This document shows, piece after piece, positions 52,316 to 63,282 of a stretch of 64,000 nucleotides of DNA. The notes beneath the pieces were generated by a model, which saw only the letters and a list, made by a program, of their open reading frames with translations, ran no database searches and had not been told where the DNA came from. The number at the start of each line of letters is the position of its first letter. Positions within the stretch are counted from its first letter, which is position 1. Both the position numbers and the translations under genes were made by a program. The stretch is from the NCBI RefSeq assembly GCF_009817885.1, contig NZ_CP041764.1, positions 3,410,001 to 3,474,000 of the forward strand. The letters are read 5' to 3'. Source of the DNA: Serratia rhizosphaerae (GTDB lineage: Bacteria; Pseudomonadota; Gammaproteobacteria; Enterobacterales; Enterobacteriaceae).

Positions 52316-52556
52316 TGTGCGCTCCTTGAAATCATTGATTTTATGTCTGCTACGTTACTCCGTTCGGGGGAGGTGAGACATGATCTACCACAATGATTTG
52401 GCGAATATTCAGCGTATTAGGGGCGTGCGCCGGGGAAAGGCCGTCATTCTGCTGCCCGCAGTTCGGGAGCGAGCGTGCTTTTGCCGGTGACAAAAGAGGA
52501 GCGGGAATCGGCTACTGTGTATAATGCCGGCCGCAAAGCGCACGAGGAACGAGATA

Positions 52557-53063
52557 ATGACCGAATATAATGACGATTACTGGATGCGCCAGGCGCTGAA
52601 ACTGGCCCTGCGTGCGCAGGAAGAAGGCGAGGTGCCGGTGGGGGCGCTGCTGGTGCTGGACAATCAGGTTATCGGCGAGGGCTGGAACCGGCCGATTGGC
52701 CGCCACGATCCGACCGCCCATGCGGAAATTATGGCGCTGCGGCAGGGCGGCGCGGTGCTGCAGAACTACCGGCTACTGAATGCGACGTTATACGTGACGC
52801 TGGAACCCTGCGTGATGTGTGCAGGCGCGATGGTGCACAGCCGCATACGGCGTCTGGTGTATGGCGCCTCGGACGAAAAGACCGGCGCGGCAGGGTCGCT
52901 GGTGGATATTCTGCGACATCCTGGCATGAATCATCAGGTGGAGATCACCGCCGGCGTGCTGGCGGATGAGTGCGCCGCGACGCTGAGCAACTTTTTCCGC
53001 CTGCGCCGCGAACAGAAAAAGGCGCTGAAGCTGGCGCAGCGCGCGGCCGGCGCTGCGGATTAA
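52557..53063 (+). CDS. tadA: tRNA-specific adenosine deaminase
   Basis: 168-residue zinc enzyme that makes inosine at the wobble base of tRNA-Arg(ACG). HAE motif PTAHAEIMALRQ near residues 55-66, and PCxxC in EPCVMCAGAMVHSRI near 85-99. ATG 52557 preceded by GAGGA; an in-frame ATG at 52524 is rejected by comparison with E. coli. Convergent with mltF, overlapping by 4 bases. Confidence 0.96.
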   Translation: MTEYNDDYWMRQALKLALRAQEEGEVPVGALLVLDNQVIGEGWNRPIGRHDPTAHAEIMALRQGGAVLQNYRLLNATLYVTLEPCVMCAGAMVHSRIRRLVYGASDEKTGAAGSLVDILRHPGMNHQVEITAGVLADECAATLSNFFRLRREQKKALKLAQRAAGAAD

Positions 53064-54523
53064 TCGAGGTTGAGCGCCAGCTTGGCCGGCACCGCCGGGT
53101 AGCTCTGCATCATGGCGGTCTGCTCCTGCCGTTCCCGCGCGGCTTTTTTCTCTTTTTCCTGCAGGTATCCCACCAGGCTGACCTGATAACGGCGGATGTT
53201 TTCTACGTAGTTATAGGCTTCCCGGCCGCGCGCATAGCCGTAGGTCAGCTGCGGGTAGTAGCGCTTTTGGCTGAGCATCGGCAGGCGCTGTTTCACATCG
53301 ACCCAGCTGTCCGGATTGCCGCTTTGCATTTTGGTCAGTTTGCGCGCGTCGAGCATATGCCCCCAGCCGATGTTATAGGCCGCCAGCGCAAACCAGATCC
53401 TTTCATCTTCCGGCACCGTTTCCGGTATTTTTGCCATCAGGCGCTGCAGATAGAGTGCGCCGCCCTGAATACTCTCTTCCGGATCGAGACGGTCGTTCAC
53501 CCCCAGTCCGTCGGCGGTGGCGCGGGTCAGCATCATCAGGCCGCGCACGCCGGTTGGCGACGTCGCCAGCGGGTTCCAGTGCGATTCCTGGTAGGCGATC
53601 GCCGCCAGCAGACGCCAGTCAAACGCCGTGGCGTATTTCTGGAACAGCGGCTGGTAGGTGGGCAGCACGGAGTCGATCGCCGACAGGAACGTCTTGGTGT
53701 CCACATAGTCGAAGCTGCCGACATGGCCGAGGTATTTCTCTTCCAGGCGCGCCAGCGTGCCGTCTTCCACCATTTGGCTGAAGAAGTCCAGCATGGCGGC
53801 ATACAGGCTGTCGTCACCGCTGCGTTTCAGGTACCAGGTGACCGGCTCCTCGTCGGCGACGTCGAAGGCCACAGCCAACTGCGGATGGATGCGCTGCAGC
53901 AGTGCGATGCTGATCGAGTCGCCGATGGTGTAATCCAGTTTACCGGCGGCCACCTGCTCCAACAGCTCGCGTGAGGTCAGGTCGCTGGAGGATTCCCACT
54001 GCAGATCGGGGAACTTATCGTGTTTCAGCTGCTTCAGGGTGCTGACGTGGGCGGAACCGGAGGCCACCGCCAGTTTGCCTTTTATATCGGCGAAGGTTTT
54101 CGGCCGCGCGCTGCCCAGCCGGTACACCAATTGCTGGGAAACGGAGTAGTAGGCCGGGCCGGTGCGGGCGCGGCTGAGGCGCTCCTGATTGTAGATCAGG
54201 CCGGCGGCCAGCATATCGGCGTCGTTATCGTCCAGATCGTCAAACAGATCGTTGATGTTTTGATGCGGCAAAACGACCAGTTTCACGCCCAGATAATTAG
54301 CGAAGCGTTTCGCCAATTCATAGTCCAGGCCGCTCGGGCCTTTGGGGGTCGTGAAATAGGTTAACGGCGAGTTGAGCGTACTGATGCGCAGCTCTCCCCG
54401 GGATATGATCTCTTCGAGTTGCCCGCCCTGACCGCTGCGCCAGGGGATGTTCGGCCAGAGCGCGAGAGCCAGAAGCACGGCGATAACGCCGATGAGAATG
54501 TAGTTTAGCTTTTGGTGTTTCAA
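53060..54523 (-). CDS. mltF: Membrane-bound lytic murein transglycosylase F
   Basis: 487 residues from a TTG start at 54523 (MKHQKLNYILIG, matching MKKLKINY in E. coli); the frame stays open to an ATG at 54568. N-terminal signal/anchor helix, then a solute-binding-like domain (about 40-260), then the lytic domain with catalytic Glu in AIAYQESHWNPLATSPTGVRG near 310-330 and LAAYNIGWGHMLDA. It cuts peptidoglycan at the outer membrane. Convergent with tadA. Confidence 0.94.
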   Translation of the reverse strand: MKHQKLNYILIGVIAVLLALALWPNIPWRSGQGGQLEEIISRGELRISTLNSPLTYFTTPKGPSGLDYELAKRFANYLGVKLVVLPHQNINDLFDDLDDNDADMLAAGLIYNQERLSRARTGPAYYSVSQQLVYRLGSARPKTFADIKGKLAVASGSAHVSTLKQLKHDKFPDLQWESSSDLTSRELLEQVAAGKLDYTIGDSISIALLQRIHPQLAVAFDVADEEPVTWYLKRSGDDSLYAAMLDFFSQMVEDGTLARLEEKYLGHVGSFDYVDTKTFLSAIDSVLPTYQPLFQKYATAFDWRLLAAIAYQESHWNPLATSPTGVRGLMMLTRATADGLGVNDRLDPEESIQGGALYLQRLMAKIPETVPEDERIWFALAAYNIGWGHMLDARKLTKMQSGNPDSWVDVKQRLPMLSQKRYYPQLTYGYARGREAYNYVENIRRYQVSLVGYLQEKEKKAARERQEQTAMMQSYPAVPAKLALNLD

Positions 54524-54689
54524 ATAGTTATCTCGCGGCGACGCCTGTCTGCACCGGCCGGAAAGCATTTATTAGTATGGGGATATCGACAGTATTCGCG
54601 GGCATTTTGCGTAACAAAACGCCAGTGTGCAACTTTATTGACACAATATGACAATCAGACGGCAGAATTAGGAATTATCAAGAATCCCC

Positions 54690-54728
54690 ACGCAAACGGT
54701 TTCGTCGGCGGCGCGGATTCTCTATAAT
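54690..54728 (+). promoter_or_regulatory. purL promoter with PurR box
   Basis: ACGCAAACGGTTTCGT at 54690-54705 matches the PurR consensus ANGCAANCGNTTNCNT at all fixed positions. A -10 TATAAT lies at 54723-54728, so the operator covers the -35. Confidence 0.92.
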
Positions 54729-54801
54729 GACGCGCGTTTTCCCCTGTTGCGCCCAATGAAGCGCTGAAGTCAGCTGCTTCGAAGACGAGAGAACTTTGAT
54801 T

Positions 54802-57800
54802 ATGGAAATACTGCGTGGTTCGCCCGCTTTGTCGGCTTTTCGTATTACCAAACTGCTGTCCCGCTGTCAGGACGCACAACTTCCGGTCAGTGATATTTAT
54901 GCCGAGTACGTCCACTTTGCCGATGTTAGCGCACCGCTAAGTGCCGAAGAACACGCCAAACTTCAGCGCTTGCTCAAGTATGGCCCCTCTCTCGCCGAAC
55001 ATGCCCCCGCAGGGCGCCTGCTGTTGGTGACGCCGCGACCGGGCACGATTTCCCCCTGGTCTTCCAAGGCGACCGATATCGCCCATAACTGCGGTTTAAC
55101 GCAGGTGGTGCGTCTGGAACGCGGCCTGGCGTTTTACGTCAGCGCGCCGACGCTGAACGAGGCGCAGTGGCAACGGCTGGCCGCGCTGCTGCATGACCGC
55201 ATGATGGAAACGGTATTTGACGATCTGCAACAGGCACAGCAGCTGTTTGCTCATCATCAGCCGGCCCGTTACCAGACGGTGGACGTGCTGGGTGAAGGGC
55301 GCGGCGCGCTGGAGCAGGCCAACCTCAAGCTTGGCCTGGCGCTGGCGCAGGATGAAATTGACTACCTGCTGAATGCCTTTACCGGTTTGGGGCGCAACCC
55401 GACGGATATCGAACTGTATATGTTCGCGCAGGCCAACTCTGAGCACTGCCGCCATAAAATTTTCAACGCCGACTGGGTGATTGACGGCGAACAGCAGCCG
55501 AAGTCGCTGTTCAAAATGATCAAAAATACCTTTGAGCAGACGCCGGATCACGTGCTGTCGGCCTATAAAGACAACGCCGCGGTGATGGAAGGCTCTCAGG
55601 TCGGTCGTTTCTTCGCCGCGCCAGGCAGCGACCAGTATGATTACCATCAGGAAGATGCGCATATCCTGATGAAGGTGGAAACCCACAACCACCCGACCGC
55701 CATTTCGCCATGGCCGGGCGCTGCGACCGGCTCCGGTGGCGAGATCCGCGATGAAGGCGCCACCGGGCGCGGGGCGAAGCCGAAGGCCGGCCTGGTCGGC
55801 TTCTCGGTATCCAACCTGCGCATCCCGGGCTTTGAACAGCCGTGGGAACAGGATTTTGGCAAGCCGGAACGCATCGTGACCGCGCTGGACATCATGACCG
55901 AAGGCCCGCTGGGCGGCGCGGCGTTTAACAATGAGTTCGGCCGTCCGGCGCTGCTGGGCTACTTCCGTACTTATGAAGAGCAGGTTAACAGCCACAACGG
56001 CGTTGAACTGCGCGGCTACCACAAGCCGATTATGCTGGCCGGCGGCATCGGCAATATCCGCGCCGACCATGTACAAAAAGGTGAAATCACCGTCGGCGCC
56101 AAGCTGGTGGTGCTGGGCGGCCCGGCGATGAATATCGGCCTGGGCGGCGGCGCCGCGTCTTCCATGGCCTCCGGCCAGTCTGACGCCGATCTGGATTTTG
56201 CCTCGGTACAGCGCGACAACCCGGAAATGGAGCGTCGCTGTCAGGAAGTGATTGACCGCTGCTGGCAGCTCGGCGCGGAAAACCCGATTCTGTTTATTCA
56301 CGACGTCGGCGCGGGCGGTCTGTCCAACGCCATGCCGGAGCTGGTCAGCGACGGCGGCCGCGGCGGGCGTTTCGAACTGCGCGACATCCTGAACGATGAG
56401 CCGGGCATGAGCCCGCTGGAAGTGTGGTGTAACGAATCGCAGGAGCGCTATGTGCTGGCGGTGGCGCCGGAACAGCTGGCGCAGTTTGACGAAATCTGCC
56501 GCCGTGAGCGAGCGCCGTACGCGGTGATCGGTGAGGCGACCGAAGAGCAGCATCTGACGCTTAACGATGCGCATTTCGACAACCAGCCGATCGATATGCC
56601 GCTGGACGTGCTGCTGGGCAAAACGCCGAAAATGACGCGCGACGTCACCCGGCTGCAGGCGCAGGGCGAGCCGGTGGCGCGCGAAGCGATTACGCTGGCG
56701 GACGCGGTGAAGCGTGTGCTGCACCTGCCGACCGTGGCGGAAAAAACTTTCCTGATCACCATCGGCGACCGTACCGTTACCGGTATGGTGGCGCGCGACC
56801 AGATGGTGGGGCCGTGGCAGATTCCGGTGGCCGACTGCGCGGTGACCACCGCCAGCCTCGACAGCTACTACGGTGAAGCAATGTCGATCGGCGAACGCGC
56901 GCCGGTGGCGCTGCTGGACTTTGCCGCTTCCGGTCGTCTGGCGGTCGGTGAAGCGCTGACCAATATGGCGGCGACGGAAATCGGTTCGCTCAAGCGCGTG
57001 AAGCTGTCCGCCAACTGGATGGCCGCAGCGGGTCACCCGGGCGAAGATGCCGGCCTGTATGAAGCGGTAAAAGCGGTGGGTGAAGAGCTGTGTCCGGCGC
57101 TGGGCATCACCATCCCGGTCGGTAAGGATTCGATGTCGATGAAAACCCGCTGGCAGGAAGGTGACGAACAGCGCGAAATGACGTCACCGCTGTCGCTGGT
57201 GATCACCGCCTTTGCCCGCGTGGAAGACGTGCGCCACACCGTGACGCCGCAGCTGCGCACCGACAAGGGTGACACTGAACTGCTGCTGATCGACCTCGGC
57301 AACGGCCATAATGCGCTGGGCGCTACCGCGCTGGCGCAGGTGTATCGGCAACTGGGCGACAAGCCGGCGGATGTGCGTAATGTCGAACAGTTGGCCGGCT
57401 TCTTTAACGCCATGCAGCAGCTGGTGGCCGATCGTGCGCTGCTGGCTTACCACGACCGTTCCGACGGCGGCCTGCTGGTGACGCTGGCGGAAATGGCCTT
57501 TGCCGGCCATTGCGGCGTGGAGGCGGATATTCAGGCGCTGGGCGCGGATACGCTGGCGGCGCTGTTCAACGAAGAACTGGGTGCGGTGATTCAGGTCAGC
57601 GCCGATCGGATCGAGGCGGTACTGCAGGCGTTTGCCCAACACGGTCTGGTGGACAATGTGCACCGTATCGGCCGCGTGCAGCAGGGCGACCGCTTTGTGA
57701 TCAAGAGTGGCGAGCAGCCGGTATACAGCGAAAGCCGCAGCACCCTGCGCACCTGGTGGGCGGAAACCACCTGGCAGATGCAGCGCCTGCGCGATAATCC

Positions 57801-58692
57801 GAGCTGTGCCGATCAGGAACACCAGGCCAAGCAGAATGACAGCGATCCGGGGCTGAACGTCAAGCTGACCTTTGCGCCGGATGACGACATCGCCGCGCCT
57901 TATATCGCCAGCGGCGCACGTCCGAAGGTGGCGGTGCTGCGTGAGCAGGGCGTCAACTCGCACGTGGAGATGGCGGCAGCGTTCCACCGCGCCGGTTTTG
58001 ACGCGGTGGACGTGCATATGAGCGATCTGCTGTCCGGGCGCCGTGACCTGCAGGATTTCCACTCGCTGGTGGCCTGCGGCGGCTTCTCGTACGGCGACGT
58101 GCTGGGCGCCGGTGAAGGCTGGGCGAAGTCGATCCTGTTTAACGAGCGGGTGCGTGATGAGTTCACCTCGTTCTTCCATCGTCCGCAGACGCTGGCGCTG
58201 GGCGTATGTAACGGCTGCCAGATGTTGTCCAACCTGCGCGATCTGATCCCGGGCGCCGAACACTGGCCGCGTTTTGTACGCAACCTGTCGGACCGTTTTG
58301 AAGCGCGCTTTAGCCTGGTGGAAGTCGCGGCCAGCCCGTCGCTGTTTATGCAGGATATGGCCGGCTCGCGGATGCCGATCGCGGTTTCACACGGCGAAGG
58401 TCACGTAGAGGTGCGTGACGCGGCCCATCTGGCGGCGCTGGAGAGCCATAACCTGGTGGCGTTGCGCTTTGTGGACAACGCCGGTCAGGTGACGGAGAAC
58501 TATCCGGCCAACCCGAACGGCTCACCAAACGGCATCACCGCGGTGACCAGCGACAGCGGGCGCGCGACGGTGATGATGCCGCACCCTGAGCGCGTATTCC
58601 GCACCGTCAGCAACTCCTGGCATCCGGAAGAGTGGGGCGAAGACAGCCCGTGGATGCGGATGTTCCGCAACGCCCGTCGACAGTTGGGCTAA
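54802..58692 (+). CDS. purL: Phosphoribosylformylglycinamidine synthase
   Basis: 1,296-residue large-form FGAM synthetase, fourth step of purine synthesis. N-terminal domain, PurM-like synthase core (about 170-980) with EDAHILMKVETHNHPTAISPWPGA (split here into EDAHILMKVETH and NHPTAISPWPGA) near 290-313, and C-terminal glutaminase with catalytic Cys in GVCNGCQMLSNL near 1135 and PHPERVFR near 1260. Start at 54802 (MEILRGSPALSAF) follows E. coli; ATG 54796 adds two codons. PurR-controlled. Confidence 0.98.
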   Translation: MEILRGSPALSAFRITKLLSRCQDAQLPVSDIYAEYVHFADVSAPLSAEEHAKLQRLLKYGPSLAEHAPAGRLLLVTPRPGTISPWSSKATDIAHNCGLTQVVRLERGLAFYVSAPTLNEAQWQRLAALLHDRMMETVFDDLQQAQQLFAHHQPARYQTVDVLGEGRGALEQANLKLGLALAQDEIDYLLNAFTGLGRNPTDIELYMFAQANSEHCRHKIFNADWVIDGEQQPKSLFKMIKNTFEQTPDHVLSAYKDNAAVMEGSQVGRFFAAPGSDQYDYHQEDAHILMKVETHNHPTAISPWPGAATGSGGEIRDEGATGRGAKPKAGLVGFSVSNLRIPGFEQPWEQDFGKPERIVTALDIMTEGPLGGAAFNNEFGRPALLGYFRTYEEQVNSHNGVELRGYHKPIMLAGGIGNIRADHVQKGEITVGAKLVVLGGPAMNIGLGGGAASSMASGQSDADLDFASVQRDNPEMERRCQEVIDRCWQLGAENPILFIHDVGAGGLSNAMPELVSDGGRGGRFELRDILNDEPGMSPLEVWCNESQERYVLAVAPEQLAQFDEICRRERAPYAVIGEATEEQHLTLNDAHFDNQPIDMPLDVLLGKTPKMTRDVTRLQAQGEPVAREAITLADAVKRVLHLPTVAEKTFLITIGDRTVTGMVARDQMVGPWQIPVADCAVTTASLDSYYGEAMSIGERAPVALLDFAASGRLAVGEALTNMAATEIGSLKRVKLSANWMAAAGHPGEDAGLYEAVKAVGEELCPALGITIPVGKDSMSMKTRWQEGDEQREMTSPLSLVITAFARVEDVRHTVTPQLRTDKGDTELLLIDLGNGHNALGATALAQVYRQLGDKPADVRNVEQLAGFFNAMQQLVADRALLAYHDRSDGGLLVTLAEMAFAGHCGVEADIQALGADTLAALFNEELGAVIQVSADRIEAVLQAFAQHGLVDNVHRIGRVQQGDRFVIKSGEQPVYSESRSTLRTWWAETTWQMQRLRDNPSCADQEHQAKQNDSDPGLNVKLTFAPDDDIAAPYIASGARPKVAVLREQGVNSHVEMAAAFHRAGFDAVDVHMSDLLSGRRDLQDFHSLVACGGFSYGDVLGAGEGWAKSILFNERVRDEFTSFFHRPQTLALGVCNGCQMLSNLRDLIPGAEHWPRFVRNLSDRFEARFSLVEVAASPSLFMQDMAGSRMPIAVSHGEGHVEVRDAAHLAALESHNLVALRFVDNAGQVTENYPANPNGSPNGITAVTSDSGRATVMMPHPERVFRTVSNSWHPEEWGEDSPWMRMFRNARRQLG

Positions 58693-58738
58693 ATCGCGGT
58701 GTAAGGCCGGGTCGCGGCAGGCCCGGCCGGTTCAAGAC

Positions 58739-58764
58739 AAGGGAACGGTGACGTTCCCTTTTTT
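58739..58764 (+). terminator. Terminator of purL
   Basis: AAGGGAACG / CGTTCCCTT with GTGA loop and T-run. A GC-rich hairpin (about 58705-58728) precedes it. Confidence 0.93.
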
Positions 58765-58796
58765 AATATGTTGAATCTACATGTTTTTATAGGGTG

Positions 58797-58909
58797 TGTC
58801 GGTGTTTTGCGACAGCCTTGATTTCTCGTGTCGCCAAAAGGTGACATTTAACTTATTGATTTATAGTGATGAATGCTAAATTCACTTAAGGTGTCGGGTT
58901 TTGGCGACG
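58797..58909 (+). promoter_or_regulatory. Three GlrR binding sites upstream of glmY
   Basis: TGTC-N10-GACA palindromes at 58797-58814, 58829-58846 and 58892-58909 (the last ends GACG). In enterobacteria GlrR binds three such sites to activate sigma-54 transcription of glmY. They lie 110-245 bases above the sigma-54 promoter. Confidence 0.9.
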
Positions 58910-59007
58910 ATATGGCGAAGAAAGCAGCACCCGCGAGGTGGTCACGATCGAAGTGGAAATAAGTAATTAAATTTAATATTTATTAAAATCAACGCATTAA
59001 TAATTTA

Positions 59008-59036
59008 TTGAAAAGTTGGCATGATACGTGCATTAT
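59008..59036 (+). promoter_or_regulatory. Overlapping sigma-54 and sigma-70 promoters of glmY
   Basis: Sigma-54: TTGGCATG-N4-GTGCAT with GG at 59018-59019 and GC at 59030-59031, exactly 10 bases between. Sigma-70: TTGAAA (59008-59013), 17 bases, CATTAT (59031-59036). Both predict a start at about 59043-59044, as known for E. coli glmY. Confidence 0.85.
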
Positions 59037-59043
59037 TATTTTC

Positions 59044-59240
59044 AGTTGCTCATTCACCTTTTTATGACGGCGCCGTCACGCGACGGACAGTTTGCCTCAT
59101 AAGCCTCCGAATGATGCCAAAGAAATGGTGCCTATCGTCCAACCAAACCGATAATTGCCGCTTACGCGACTTTATCAAGCATCGGGCGACACGTGGAGTG
59201 AGGCACCGCCTGTATCCAACTGTGATGAGCTTTTTCATCA
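59044..59240 (+). ncRNA. glmY: Small RNA GlmY
   Basis: GlmY is an sRNA that sequesters RapZ and so protects GlmZ and raises glucosamine-6-phosphate synthase. The 5' end AGTTGCTCATTCACC closely resembles E. coli GlmY (AGTGGCTCATTCACC), and the gene lies between purL and glrK with GlrR and sigma-54 sites. The 3' end is uncertain: about 180-200 bases, perhaps at the hairpin GTGATGAGC..TTCATCA (about 59222-59240). Open frames across this stretch are chance. Confidence 0.85.
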
Positions 59241-59516
59241 ATCCCGGATACATTAGGATGCTATTCGTCCTGTTCGATGCCAGCGCTTGTGCTACATCAC
59301 CCAGGGGACGAGGCCAACGGGCATCCATATCTTCCTTGCGCTGGGGCGTGATGCCCCAACGTCAACTTCTGTGTTTCCTCACCGTCGCTGCGCCCCATTG
59401 CCCCCTCACTCCCCCTTAAACGGCATACTCGGTAAAACTTCGCAACCGATTCCGGCGTTCAGGCTTTTCTCTTGCTGAAGACTCGGTTAGCATCAGGGCA
59501 GACAAGGGACAATGAG
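59241..59516. other. Leader between glmY and glrK
   Basis: No gene. A compact hairpin TGGGGC-GTGAT-GCCCCA lies at 59342-59358. It could end glmY read-through or be part of the glrK leader. Confidence 0.4.
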
Positions 59517-60953
59517 ATGATTTCGTTGAAAAGATGGCGTTTATTCCCCCGCTCGCTGCGCCAGCTGGTGCTGATGGCGTTTCTGCTGGTGCTGCTGCCG
59601 TTGCTGGTGCTGGCCTATCAGGCTTACCAGAGCCTCGATCATCTCAGTGCGCAGGCGGCTAACATCAACCGGACGACGTTGGTGGATGCGCGCCGCAGCG
59701 AGGCGATGACCAGCGTCGCGCTGGAGATGGAACGCAGCTATCGTCAGTACTGTGTGCTGGTCGACCCCACGCTGGGGCGGCTGTACCAGAATCAGCGCAA
59801 GCAATATTCGCAAATGCTCGACGCGCATGCTCCGATCCTGCCCGATGAACGCTATTATCAAACATTGCGTCAGCTGTTAACGCAGCTGGCGACTATCCAG
59901 TGCCAGAGCAGCGGCCCGGACAAAGATGCTTCGGCCCTGCTCGAATCCTTCTCCAGCTCCAATGCGGAAATGGTGCAGGCGACGCGGGCGGTGGTGTTTT
60001 CCCGCGGTCAGCAGCTGCAGCAGGCAATTGCCGAGCGGGGCCAGTATTTCGGCTGGCAGGCGCTGCTGCTGTTTCTGGTCAGCGTGCTGCTGGTGGTGCT
60101 GTTTACCCGGATGATTATCGGGCCGGTCAAGGCGATCGAACGGATGATTAACCGGCTGGGCGAGGGGCGGGCGCTCGGTTCCGCCGCGACGTTTAAAGGG
60201 CCGCGCGAGCTGCGCTCTTTGGCGCAGCGCATTATCTGGTTGAGCGAGCGTCTGGCCTGGCTGGAGTCGCAGCGCCATGAATTCCTGCGACATATTTCCC
60301 ATGAGCTGAAAACGCCGCTCGCCAGCATGCGCGAAGGCACCGAGCTGCTGGCGGACGAGGTGGCCGGCCCGCTGACCACCGACCAGAAAGAGGTGGTGAC
60401 GATTCTCGACCAGAGCAGCCGCCATCTGCAGCAGCTGATTGAGCAACTGCTGGACTATAACCGCAAGCTGGCCGACGGCCCGTCGGAGCATGAGGCGGTC
60501 GCGCTGACGGAGATGGTTGAGCAGGTGGTGGCCGCGCACAGCCTGCCGGCCAGAGCCAAGCTGATTCGCACCGATATCGCGCTGGAAGCGAAAAACTGTT
60601 GGGCAGAGCCTACGCTATTAATGCGCGTGCTGGATAATCTCTATTCCAATGCGGTGCACTATGGTAAGGAATCCGGTAACATTTGGATTCGCAGCCGTCA
60701 GGCTGGGCAGCGGGTGCAGATTGACGTCGCCAACACCGGCACGCCAATTCCCGAAGCCGAACGAGCCATGATTTTCGAGCCTTTTTTCCAGGGTAGTCAC
60801 CAGCGAAAAGGGGCGGTAAAAGGAAGCGGACTGGGGCTGAGCATCGCCCATGACTGCATCCGCCGGATGCGCGGAGAGCTGCAGTTGGTTGACGTCGACG
60901 ATGCCGATGTCTGCTTCCGTATTGAATTGCCATTAACCGCCGAGAACGAATAA
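59517..60953 (+). CDS. glrK: Sensor histidine kinase GlrK (QseE)
   Basis: 478-residue membrane kinase of the GlrK-QseG-GlrR system. Two membrane helices (about residues 18-38 and 185-205) flank a periplasmic sensor; a HAMP domain follows; phosphorylated His in EFLRHISHELKTPLASMREG near 257-276; N box DNLYSNAVHYGKESG near 380-394; G box GSGLGLSIAHDC near 440. ATG 59517 is preferred over an upstream one at 59472 by homology. The periplasmic side may sense envelope or LPS changes. Confidence 0.93.
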   Translation: MISLKRWRLFPRSLRQLVLMAFLLVLLPLLVLAYQAYQSLDHLSAQAANINRTTLVDARRSEAMTSVALEMERSYRQYCVLVDPTLGRLYQNQRKQYSQMLDAHAPILPDERYYQTLRQLLTQLATIQCQSSGPDKDASALLESFSSSNAEMVQATRAVVFSRGQQLQQAIAERGQYFGWQALLLFLVSVLLVVLFTRMIIGPVKAIERMINRLGEGRALGSAATFKGPRELRSLAQRIIWLSERLAWLESQRHEFLRHISHELKTPLASMREGTELLADEVAGPLTTDQKEVVTILDQSSRHLQQLIEQLLDYNRKLADGPSEHEAVALTEMVEQVVAAHSLPARAKLIRTDIALEAKNCWAEPTLLMRVLDNLYSNAVHYGKESGNIWIRSRQAGQRVQIDVANTGTPIPEAERAMIFEPFFQGSHQRKGAVKGSGLGLSIAHDCIRRMRGELQLVDVDDADVCFRIELPLTAENE

Positions 60954-60956
60954 ATA

Positions 60957-61813
60957 ATGTACACATGGTCTAAACGCGCTCGTCTACCGAAGACCGAACC
61001 TTCAACGCGCGCGCAGCAACGTGCTTTGCTCGGCAAACGTCCGCTCTCTTTATTGGGAACGCTGTTTTTTGTTCCGCTGTTGCTGGCAGGCTGCGCCGAT
61101 CGCGCCGTCAGCGGCGGTTTGGGACAGCAGCCTCAAGAGGCGATCCCTGACGCCAAGGTGGTGGATTACCACATCGCGCCTTGCGACACCCTGTGGCAGT
61201 TGGACGGTAAAGAAGCGCTGGAGAATTCTCTGTACTGGCTGCGCGCCATGGACTGTGCCGAACGTATCGGATCCACGCAGGCGCGCGTGCAGGTAAGAAC
61301 GCTGCCGGCCGCCAGTTGGGACGGCGTTTTCAAGCAAAGCATTCTGCTCGGCAGCGCCGAGCCAACCCCGGCGGAGCGGCGTCAGATGCTTGACCGGCTT
61401 AACGGCTATCGCCTGGATTTCCCAAGTTCTCTGCGTCCGTTGCTGCAGCTGTGGCGTCAGCAGCAGCAGCAGCAGGTTGCACAGGCTGAAGAGCGCCTGC
61501 GCTACCAGCGTCTGCAGGAAAACAGCGACAACCAGGTCGATGCGCTGCGTCAGAGCCAGGCACGGCTGCAAAAACAGCTGCAGGAAACCTCGCGCAAACT
61601 GGAGAACCTGACGGATATTGAGCGTCGTCTCTCCTCACGCAAGCAGCTGCAGGGGGAACTGCCGGATAATGGCGCATCACAGGGCAAGGCTGGCAACGGC
61701 GCCGTGCGTAATACGGCAGAGGCGGAAAGCCAACCGGCAAGGGGCACCGCGATTCCCGTCGAGCCAGAAGATACTTACGCGCCACCCGAGGCCAATAAGG
61801 AGTCCGACGCGCA

Positions 61814-61817
<4 letters not shown>
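60957..61817 (+). CDS. qseG: QseG outer-membrane lipoprotein
   Basis: 286-residue lipoprotein that links to GlrK. The lipobox LLLAGC places the lipid Cys at residue 46, so the N-terminal segment is unusually long and basic; a TTG at 61026 would give a normal 23-residue signal, but the ribosome site for either start is weak. The central coiled coil (about 160-230, rich in Gln/Leu/Arg) and the family segment ENLTDIERRLSSRK support the call. The Pro/Glu-rich tail is disordered. It overlaps glrR by 4 bases. Confidence 0.87.
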
Positions 61818-63151
<1,334 letters not shown>

Positions 63152-63160
63152 TACTTTCCT

Positions 63161-63180
63161 GAACCTGCCCGGGCAGGTTC
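63161..63180. repeat. Perfect 20-bp palindrome after glrR
   Basis: GAACCTGCCCGGGCAGGTTC reads the same on both strands. No T-run follows, so it is not a standard terminator. It might fold as a hairpin or serve as a binding site. Confidence 0.85.
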
Positions 63181-63282
63181 GCAACCCACTAAGCGGGCGT
63201 GGATATCCCCCAGCCGACGCGTAAACGGCGCGGTGAAGGGTATACACTCCATGTTTTGTGATGCATGGCAGAGCATAAAGTT

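Noticed and set aside
55096..57036. 646-codon minus-strand frame within purL
   Set aside because: Antisense frame of a highly conserved gene, rich in Arg/His/Gln as expected for such shadows, with no ribosome site.
59021..59419. 132-codon plus-strand frame and an 88-codon minus frame between purL and glrK
   Set aside because: They overlap the glmY promoter and sRNA. There is no homology and no ribosome site.
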